5,046 nt of DNA from positions 1-5,046 of the forward strand of contig CALDEO010000267.1 in assembly GCA_937942465.1 (NCBI GenBank), in the 5' to 3' direction. Made by a program: the position numbers and the translations under genes. Every line of letters starts with the position of its first letter. Within the stretch, counting starts at the first letter, position 1. Below are positions 1-5,046 of the stretch, in pieces. The DNA is from an uncultured Saprospiraceae bacterium. GTDB taxonomy: Bacteria > Bacteroidota > Bacteroidia > Chitinophagales > Saprospiraceae. The notes beneath the pieces are model-generated. The model searched no databases and was not told the DNA's origin. It saw nothing but the letters and a program-made list of their open reading frames with translations.

Positions 1-603
1 CAATGCATACCTCGGGTTGCTATATTTGTTTCAAAGTATGGACATTGCTTATATGATATTCTAGCAAGATGGGAATCAAAAGAGTGGAAAATAGAAATCC
101 CACTTATCATCAGTAATCATGATAAGTTCAGAGTAGTCGCAGAACGACATGGTATACCTTTCTATCATATTCCAATTACTAAAGAGAATAAGCAGGAGCA
201 AGAAGCCAAAGAGATAGCCCTACTAGAAAAACACAACGTAGATCTCATCGTACTAGCCCGCTATATGCAGATCATCTCTGAAAATATGGTATCTCAGTAC
301 CAGAATAAGATCATCAATATACATCACTCATCGTTACCTGCATTTGCTGGAGCTGACCCTTACGGGAATGCATTTAAGCGTGGCGTGAAGTTTATGGGAG
401 CTACAGCACATTATGTAACTTCTGACTTAGATGAGGGACCTATTATATGCCAGGATGTAATCCCAATATCACATAGGGATTCTATCAAAGACTTAAAACG
501 TAAAGGAAAGGATATTGAGAAGATTGTATTTGCACAAGCAATATGGTCGCATATCAATCACAATGTGATGACTTATAAGAATAAGACCGTGGTATTTGAG
601 TAA
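1..603 (+). CDS. purU: Formyltetrahydrofolate deformylase, C-terminal hydrolase domain (5' partial)
   Basis: PurU hydrolyses 10-formyltetrahydrofolate to formate and tetrahydrofolate in the cytoplasm, balancing the one-carbon pool and supplying formate for purine synthesis. The frame is open from base 1, so the gene starts outside the window. The 200 visible codons match the formyltransferase-fold domain; about 80 N-terminal residues, normally an ACT domain, are missing. Landmarks by window codon are SKYGHCL (11-17), ISNHD (37-41), LARYMQ (85-90), INIHHSSLPAF (105-115), RGVKFMGATAHYVT (127-140) and LDEGPII (143-149). The family's catalytic Asn, His and Asp correspond to codons 106, 108 and 144. 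The HHS-LP motif and the GATAHYVT segment favour PurU over the related GAR transformylase PurN. The usual Phe after HHS is Ser here. The ATG at 265 is internal to the domain and is not the start. The gene converges on the aminotransferase, leaving 3 nt between stops. Confidence 0.93.
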   Translation, partial: QCIPRVAIFVSKYGHCLYDILARWESKEWKIEIPLIISNHDKFRVVAERHGIPFYHIPITKENKQEQEAKEIALLEKHNVDLIVLARYMQIISENMVSQYQNKIINIHHSSLPAFAGADPYGNAFKRGVKFMGATAHYVTSDLDEGPIICQDVIPISHRDSIKDLKRKGKDIEKIVFAQAIWSHINHNVMTYKNKTVVFE

Positions 604-635
604 TACTTATGCTATACGACCCCTATAAGCTATTA
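601..635. terminator. Weak AT-rich stem-loop across the convergent stops (possible bidirectional terminator)
   Basis: Bases 601-610 can pair with 625-635, giving 10 base pairs with one bulged base at 630 and a loop of about 14 nt. The element spans the purU stop and the last codons of the aminotransferase, the only place where both converging transcripts could end. The stem is nearly all A/T and no T-tract follows on either strand, so a classical intrinsic terminator is not shown. The pairing may be coincidental in AT-rich DNA. Confidence 0.22.
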
Positions 636-1803
636 ATCCTGCCTCTAGTATATCAAAAGCAAGGTTCAGCTTTTCTACATTTAATACGAAAGCCAATCGA
701 ACTTGACTTTTACCAAGTAGCTGGTCTCGATAAAATCCATTGGCTGGAGCCAACATAAGTGTTCTACCCTGATGTCTAAATGATGATAGCAACCACTTAC
801 AGAAGTGCTCTGCATCCTCGACTGGCAACTCGATCATATTATAAAATGCTGCTGGCGGTAGATAGGTTTTAACACCTTCAATATTAGACAAGCGACTATA
901 AGCTAGATCTCTTCTTGCTTCGTATTGTAGCTTGGCAGCACCAATATACTCATCGTAGATATTGTAACAAGTAATGGCTAACTCTTGACCAAAATCAGGC
1001 GGGGACAACCGTAGTTGACCATATTTCTCAATACTATCTAGTAGTTTTCTATTACGTGTGACCACACATCCCACTCTTGCACCACAAGCACTGAATACTT
1101 TAGAAATACTATCAATAACAACTACATGATCATCCATATCATTAAGCGATAAGGCCGAATAAAACTTATCTGTATATACAAATGGACGGTATACTTCGTC
1201 CACTATTAAATAGATATCGTTTTTCTTTGAGAGCATTGCAAGTGCCTGTAGATCTGACTCTGTGTACAACTGCCCCGTCGGATTATTAGGATTACACAGT
1301 AGAATTGCCTTAGTCTTATCTGTGATTAACTCTTCAAATTGGTTGATCTCTGGTAATTTAAAAGCTCTATCAATATCACTATTTATAGGCACGATAGCAA
1401 TGTCTGCCATCTGAGCATAACCAATATAATTAGCATAAAACGGTTGAGGAATAATGATCTCATCACCAGCATCCATAGCTGTAAAAAGTACAAACTGTAT
1501 GGCCTCCGATGCTCCCGTTGTTACAAATACGTCCTCGTAATTAATCTTTGCAACATGCTTAATGTAATGATTGGCAATTGCTTTTCTAAGTTGAATTTTA
1601 CCACTTGATGCTCCGTATTTTACTATATCGACATCGTAGTCTTTGACTGCTTGTAAAGCATTTTTAGGGGTTAATACATCTGGTTGCCCAATATTAAGAT
1701 GAAGCACTTCTACTCCTTTAGCTTTAGCAGCTTCAGCATAGGGATACAACTTCCTTATGGGACTTTGAGGTAACTCCTCGCTCCGTTTCGAAATTTTAAC
1801 CAT
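607..1803 (-). CDS. Class I/II PLP-dependent aminotransferase (aspartate aminotransferase-like)
   Basis: This 398-residue protein is a cytoplasmic fold-type I pyridoxal-phosphate enzyme that should move an amino group between an amino acid and a 2-oxo acid. Visible landmarks are NIGQPD (37-42), GASEA (97-101, phosphate-binding region), NPNNPTG (171-177) with cofactor-contacting Asn174, VDEVY (201-205) with Asp202 for the PLP ring nitrogen, and SISKVFSACGARVG (232-245). Lys235 is the expected Schiff-base lysine and Arg243 the phosphate ligand. Arg369 in SQVRLAF is the expected binder of the substrate carboxylate. Length and motif spacing are normal for the aspartate aminotransferase subgroup, and the protein looks complete. 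The substrate cannot be set from sequence; aspartate, aromatic or other amino acids are possible. The ATG lies 30 nt after the atpG stop in the same direction, without a clear Shine-Dalgarno or promoter, so it is probably the distal gene of the atp transcript. No functional link to ATP synthase is evident. Confidence 0.93.
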   Translation of the reverse strand: MVKISKRSEELPQSPIRKLYPYAEAAKAKGVEVLHLNIGQPDVLTPKNALQAVKDYDVDIVKYGASSGKIQLRKAIANHYIKHVAKINYEDVFVTTGASEAIQFVLFTAMDAGDEIIIPQPFYANYIGYAQMADIAIVPINSDIDRAFKLPEINQFEELITDKTKAILLCNPNNPTGQLYTESDLQALAMLSKKNDIYLIVDEVYRPFVYTDKFYSALSLNDMDDHVVVIDSISKVFSACGARVGCVVTRNRKLLDSIEKYGQLRLSPPDFGQELAITCYNIYDEYIGAAKLQYEARRDLAYSRLSNIEGVKTYLPPAAFYNMIELPVEDAEHFCKWLLSSFRHQGRTLMLAPANGFYRDQLLGKSQVRLAFVLNVEKLNLAFDILEAGLIAYRGRIA

Positions 1804-1833
1804 AAAAATACAATAATAAACCTAGGGTAAATA

Positions 1834-2727
1834 TTATCCACCAAGCGCAGCTGCTCCACCAACGATCTCTGAGAGTTCTTTGGTAATAGCCTCTTGTCTT
1901 GCTTTGTTATAGTGAATTTTCAATCCTCTTAACATGTCTTCAGCATTTTCAGTTGCCTTGTCCATTGCGGTCATACGAGCACCATGCTGTGAAGCATTTG
2001 TGTCCAATACAAACTTCTGGAAAGTCGTCTGAAGGATTGAAGGTATTAAATGATTTAATAATTCTTCTTTACCTGGCTCGAATATATAATCAGCTTTTGC
2101 CTCAGCATCTGCATCCTCTTCGATTTCTACAGGAGCTACTGGTAAGTATTGCAATCCTATTGCAAACTGTAACGCAGCATTTTTAAACTTACTATAGCAT
2201 GCATCTACTCTATCAAACTCTCCTGCCTCGAATTGATCCATCAAAAATGAACTTACTTCTGCTAAGTGCTTATGATCTGGTGTAGTCATGTAAGTTACGT
2301 AATCAGTTATCAGATTACAATCAGCATATCTACGCTTAGCGAAGTCATACCCTTTCTTACCTATGAATAACATACTTAAGCCACCCGCTTCTCGTACATC
2401 TTTATATTTCTCTACTAATATTGCAGCTTGCTTATTTACATTCGTATTGAATGCTCCACAGAGTCCTCTATCAGAGGTAACTACTACGATACAAACTTTG
2501 TTAATTTCTCTTTCTGTACCAAAAGAAGTCTCCATATCACCATCCATGTTAGATAGGATATTCTTAAGCATGTGATCCAGTCTATCCGCATATGGACGCA
2601 TATCTGTAATCGCATCTTGAGCACGACGCAACTTAGCTGCCGAAACCATTTTCATAGCTTTGGTGATCTGTTGTGTTGATTTTACGGAACTAATCCGTTC
2701 TCTTACTTCTTTTAATTGTCCACTCAT
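1834..2727 (-). CDS. atpG: F0F1 ATP synthase subunit gamma
   Basis: The gamma subunit is the central rotor shaft of F1: its coiled coil turns inside the alpha3-beta3 hexamer and links c-ring rotation to ATP synthesis at the inner face of the cytoplasmic membrane. The 297 residues are close to the usual bacterial length. The N-terminal helix is typical (VKSTQQITKAMKMVSAAKLR, 15-34). The central Rossmann-like part carries TSDRGLCGAFN (84-94). The C-terminal helix (ASQHGARMTAMDKATENAED, 245-264) leads into the family signature ITKELSEIVGGAAA (281-294). An acidic stretch at 201-209 occupies the place of the acidic loop in other gamma chains. The ATG at 2727 begins the conserved MSGQLKEVRERI start and no upstream alternative is needed. 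The gene follows atpA after 93 nt containing an inverted repeat, and it is followed by an aminotransferase rather than atpD. Confidence 0.98.
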   Translation of the reverse strand: MSGQLKEVRERISSVKSTQQITKAMKMVSAAKLRRAQDAITDMRPYADRLDHMLKNILSNMDGDMETSFGTEREINKVCIVVVTSDRGLCGAFNTNVNKQAAILVEKYKDVREAGGLSMLFIGKKGYDFAKRRYADCNLITDYVTYMTTPDHKHLAEVSSFLMDQFEAGEFDRVDACYSKFKNAALQFAIGLQYLPVAPVEIEEDADAEAKADYIFEPGKEELLNHLIPSILQTTFQKFVLDTNASQHGARMTAMDKATENAEDMLRGLKIHYNKARQEAITKELSEIVGGAAALGG

Positions 2728-2750
2728 GGTACTACTTTATATAGTTGAGA

Positions 2751-2807
2751 AGTGATCAGTAATTAGTTTGTAACGATTTAACTTTATAAACTAATCACTG
2801 ATCGACT
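2751..2807. repeat. Long imperfect inverted repeat in the atpA-atpG spacer
   Basis: Bases 2754-2769 pair with 2788-2803 over 16 positions. The only non-Watson-Crick position is 2761/2796, which is A-C on the plus strand but a U-G wobble in the minus-strand atp mRNA. A further AGT/ACT pairing (2751-2753 with 2805-2807) extends the stem past one unpaired base at 2804. On the inner side 2771-2773 pair with 2784-2786, leaving a loop of about 10 nt. The arms read as 7-nt units beginning AGT or ACT. There is no T-tract after the hairpin in the operon direction, so it does not look like an intrinsic terminator. Possible roles are mRNA processing or stabilisation between atpA and atpG, or a remnant of a dispersed intergenic repeat. 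The structure is directly visible; any function is inference. Confidence 0.8.
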
Positions 2808-2820
2808 ATTCAAATTGTCT

Positions 2821-4407
2821 TTACTTTGCAAATTGTTTCGAAAGCTCTGCAGCTAACGAAGTTGTTGCTTTGATTGCTTCTTCAGATAATTTACCTGCTT
2901 TGAAGTCAGCCAATGCATTTGGATGTCTTTGCTCTAGACTAGTCAAGAATAATTCTTCAAATTCTTTAACCTTATTTACTGGCACATCTTTCAATAATCC
3001 TTTAGTACCTAGGTAGATGATCGCTACTTGCTTCTCTACTGATACTGGAGAATATTGTGGTTGCTTCAATATTTCAACGTTTCTCTTACCCTTATCAAGC
3101 ACTGAAAGTGTTGCTGCATCAAGGTCAGATCCAAATTTAGAGAATGCTTCTAGCTCTCTATATCCTGCTTGATCCAACTTTAAAGTACCAGATACTTTTT
3201 TCATTGATTTGATCTGTGCATTACCACCTACTCTTGATACTGAGATACCTACATTAATCGCTGGTCTTACACCTGCGTTAAATAAGTTAGACTCCAAGAA
3301 TATTTGACCATCTGTAATAGATATTACGTTAGTCGGGATATATGCTGATACATCGGCAGCTTGAGTTTCGATGATTGGTAGTGCAGTTAATGAACCACCA
3401 CCTTTAACGATACCTGCGTCAACTAGTGACTGTGGCAAATCATTCATATCTCTTGCGATACTATCATCAGCAATAACTTTTGCTGCTCTCTCAAGTAACC
3501 TTGAGTGTAAGTAAAATACATCTCCAGGATATGCCTCTCTACCCGGAGGTCTTCTTAGAAGTAATGATACTTCTCTATATGCTACTGCTTGCTTTGATAA
3601 ATCATCAAATACAATCAATGCTGGTCTACCTGTATCTCTATAAAATTCTCCAATCGCTGCTCCTGCAAATGGTGCATAATACTGAAGTGGTGCTGGATCT
3701 GATGCTGGTGATGCTACGATCACAGTATAGTCCATTGCTCCGTTTTCTTCAAGTACCTTAGCTACTTGCGCAACTGTAGATGCCTTCTGGCCAGAAGCCA
3801 CATATATACAGAATACAGGCTCTCCTTTGTCAAAAAATTCTTTTTGATTTAAGATTGTATCGATAGCAATCGCTGTTTTACCAGTCTGTCTGTCACCGAT
3901 GATCAATTCTCTCTGACCTCTACCAATAGGAATCATTGAGTCAATCGCCTTAATACCTGTCTGAAGAGGCTCTGTTACTGGTTGTCTATAGATAACACCA
4001 GGAGCTTTTCTTTCTAAAGGCATGTCATAAGTCTTCCCTTTGATTGGACCTTTTCCATCAATTGGTTGACCTAGAGGATCTACAACTCTACCCAACATTC
4101 CTTCCCCTACAGGAAGTGATGCGATAGTTCTTGTTCTTCTTACTGTTGATCCTTCTTTAATATTATCGCTTGAACCCAAAAGTACAACACCTACGTTGTC
4201 TTCCTCAAGGTTTAATACGATAGCTTGTACACCTGTTTCGAACTCTACGAGCTCTCCTGCTTGTACTTTTGTCAGACCATAAACTCTCGCAATACCATCT
4301 CCTACTTGGAGTACAGTACCAATTTCTTCTAGTTCGGCTTCTGAGCTTACTCCAGCAAGTTGTTGCTTAAGTATTGCGGATATTTCATCAGGTTTTACGT
4401 CGATCAT
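2821..4407 (-). CDS. atpA: F0F1 ATP synthase subunit alpha
   Basis: Alpha is the non-catalytic nucleotide-binding subunit that alternates with beta in the F1 hexamer and contributes an arginine to each catalytic site. The 528 residues are complete. An N-terminal segment and beta-barrel (about 1-95) precede the nucleotide-binding domain with Walker A GDRQTGKT (171-178, Lys177) and Walker B ALIVFDD (263-269). Next come SGQKAS (205-210), [20 protein letters not shown] (282-301) and the alpha signature [10 protein letters not shown] (382-391), followed by Arg392, equivalent to the arginine finger. A helical C-terminal domain ends the chain. Between LERAA and GSLTAL the chain has about nine more residues than the E. 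coli protein, with an MNDLPQS segment, as seen in Bacteroidota. The ATG at 4407 gives the standard N-terminus. Spacing is 58 nt from atpH and 93 nt to atpG, with no clear Shine-Dalgarno. Confidence 0.99.
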   Translation of the reverse strand: MIDVKPDEISAILKQQLAGVSSEAELEEIGTVLQVGDGIARVYGLTKVQAGELVEFETGVQAIVLNLEEDNVGVVLLGSSDNIKEGSTVRRTRTIASLPVGEGMLGRVVDPLGQPIDGKGPIKGKTYDMPLERKAPGVIYRQPVTEPLQTGIKAIDSMIPIGRGQRELIIGDRQTGKTAIAIDTILNQKEFFDKGEPVFCIYVASGQKASTVAQVAKVLEENGAMDYTVIVASPASDPAPLQYYAPFAGAAIGEFYRDTGRPALIVFDDLSKQAVAYREVSLLLRRPPGREAYPGDVFYLHSRLLERAAKVIADDSIARDMNDLPQSLVDAGIVKGGGSLTALPIIETQAADVSAYIPTNVISITDGQIFLESNLFNAGVRPAINVGISVSRVGGNAQIKSMKKVSGTLKLDQAGYRELEAFSKFGSDLDAATLSVLDKGKRNVEILKQPQYSPVSVEKQVAIIYLGTKGLLKDVPVNKVKEFEELFLTSLEQRHPNALADFKAGKLSEEAIKATTSLAAELSKQFAK

Positions 4408-4465
4408 TGTATCGAGGTTTATGATTTATTTAATAATATTCAAAAAGGCAATAAATAAGATGTCC
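4408..4465 (-). other. AT-rich atpH-atpA spacer, no convincing signal
   Basis: The 58 nt between the atpH stop and the atpA start are very AT-rich. I see no GGAG-like ribosome-binding site before the atpA ATG and no TTTG / TAnnTTTG pair as in Bacteroidota housekeeping promoters. ATTTATT and AATAAAT segments could pair weakly. The simplest reading is an intra-operon spacer. Confidence 0.5.
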
Positions 4466-5026
4466 TTAAACTTGGACAGCATAGTCATTACCTACAAAAT
4501 TCTTTTTTAGTTCTTCCAATTTATGAGCAACACTGTCGTCATATAGTCGGTCTCCTATTTCTATTATATATCCTCCTAAAATTGCAGGATCTACTTCAGT
4601 TTTTATCTCTACTTCTTTGTCAGTTGCAGTACTCTTGAGCAACTCACCTTTGATTCTGGCTAATACCTCCTCAGATAGTGGTGTCGCGGTAGTCAAGGTT
4701 ACATCAGAGATCCCTCTACTTTGCTTATATAAAGCAATGAAAGAATCTGCAATAGAACCAAGGTATGACTCTCTACCCTTTCTCAAGATGATTTCAAAAA
4801 AGCTATTTGTTGTTTTACTCAGCTTATCGCCAAATAACGCTGTAAATACCTTTTGCTTTGTTACCGCATTTACGATTGGGCTCTTAAGTAATAGCTGTAA
4901 ATCTCTATTTTCAGCCATCGCTTTGAACGTATTCATATCCCCCAATATCTCTTGTACACTGTTTTGCTCTACAGCAAAATCAAGTAGGGACTTGGCGTAT
5001 CTTGATGCTATTCTTTGTGCTGACAT
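4466..5026 (-). CDS. atpH: F0F1 ATP synthase subunit delta
   Basis: Delta (the equivalent of mitochondrial OSCP) caps the F1 hexamer and ties it to the b-subunit stator so that the hexamer does not turn with the rotor. The 186 residues match the family's usual length. The N-terminal helical domain begins RIASRYAKSLLDFAVEQ (5-21) and continues through LLLKSPIV (45-52) and FFEIILRKGR (76-85). The C-terminal part contains the conserved VDPAILGGYIIEIGDRLYD (145-163) and then DSVAHKLEELK (164-174). The ATG at 5026 gives the expected MSAQRIASRYA start, with AAGGA 8 nt upstream. Placement directly before atpA is standard. The b-subunit gene atpF is expected just past the right edge, but too little sequence is present to confirm it. 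Confidence 0.97.
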   Translation of the reverse strand: MSAQRIASRYAKSLLDFAVEQNSVQEILGDMNTFKAMAENRDLQLLLKSPIVNAVTKQKVFTALFGDKLSKTTNSFFEIILRKGRESYLGSIADSFIALYKQSRGISDVTLTTATPLSEEVLARIKGELLKSTATDKEVEIKTEVDPAILGGYIIEIGDRLYDDSVAHKLEELKKNFVGNDYAVQV

Positions 5027-5034
5027 GGATCTGA

Positions 5035-5039
5035 TCCTT
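5035..5039 (-). promoter_or_regulatory. Possible ribosome-binding site of atpH
   Basis: Read on the minus strand, AAGGA lies 8 nt before the atpH ATG, a normal Shine-Dalgarno distance. It is the only one of the four minus-strand starts with such a motif. Two adjacent TAA triplets just upstream (5038-5043) could include the stop of the preceding gene, but the frame cannot be tested here. Confidence 0.4.
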
Positions 5040-5046
5040 ATTAGTG

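Noticed and set aside
102..127. Perfect 9-bp inverted repeat with an 8-nt loop inside purU
   Set aside because: It falls on codons for the conserved ISNHD motif, so protein constraint plus AT-rich composition explains it; no regulatory context.
1804..1833. TAGGTTTA resembling a -7 box just before the aminotransferase
   Set aside because: No matching TTTG -33 element at proper distance; 30 nt of AT-rich spacer produces such partial matches by chance.
1899..2186. 95-codon open frame on the plus strand inside atpG
   Set aside because: It is fully antisense to a strongly conserved atpG coding region, and its translation is Leu- and His-rich with no recognisable domain; a shadow of the real gene.
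2363..2575. 70-codon plus-strand open frame inside atpG
   Set aside because: Antisense shadow of atpG with no homology that I recognise and no leader signals.
2728..2820. Possible Bacteroidota-type promoter (TTTG, then a TAnnTTTG-like box) before atpG
   Set aside because: The candidate -7 box matches poorly and the spacing of 17 is short; the pattern falls within the inverted repeat, and an internal promoter is not needed for operon transcription.
3480..3761. 93-codon plus-strand open frame inside atpA
   Set aside because: Antisense to the most conserved part of atpA; the Leu- and Met-rich translation reflects complementary codons, not a membrane protein.
4461..4478. TGTCC/GGACA hairpin with an 8-nt loop over the atpH stop codon
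   Set aside because: Only 5 bp, within coding sequence, with no T-tract after it; too weak to call a terminator.

Overview
This AT-rich window carries five protein-coding genes and almost no other sequence. Four genes are on the minus strand, reading from the right edge leftwards: atpH (F1 delta), atpA (F1 alpha), atpG (F1 gamma), then a class I/II PLP-dependent aminotransferase. They are separated by 58, 93 and 30 nt. The fifth is the 3' part of purU (formyltetrahydrofolate deformylase) on the plus strand. It enters from the left edge and converges tail-to-tail on the aminotransferase with only 3 nt between stop codons.

The organism looks like a member of Bacteroidota. Three things support this: the H-A-G order with atpG not followed by atpD; an alpha subunit with a longer loop before the GGGSLTAL segment, as in Bacteroidota alpha chains; and starts mostly preceded by AT-rich sequence without a clear Shine-Dalgarno motif. 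The class cannot be decided from this sequence alone. The proteins look intact, with no frameshift, premature stop or internal deletion seen.

Layout: 1-603 purU (5'-truncated by the window); 607-1803 aminotransferase; 1834-2727 atpG; 2728-2820 a spacer holding a long imperfect inverted repeat; 2821-4407 atpA; 4408-4465 a short AT-rich spacer; 4466-5026 atpH; 5027-5046 the leader of atpH with a possible AAGGA ribosome-binding site. The three F1 genes encode the peripheral stalk cap, the non-catalytic nucleotide-binding subunit of the hexamer and the central rotor shaft. The c, a and b subunit genes would be expected just beyond the right edge, and atpD-atpC elsewhere in the genome. The aminotransferase probably shares the operon transcript. 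PurU hydrolyses 10-formyl-THF and is functionally separate.

No RNA gene, CRISPR array, insertion sequence or phage element was seen. I found no convincing new multi-gene system. The most unusual element is the inverted repeat between atpA and atpG, built from degenerate 7-nt units.
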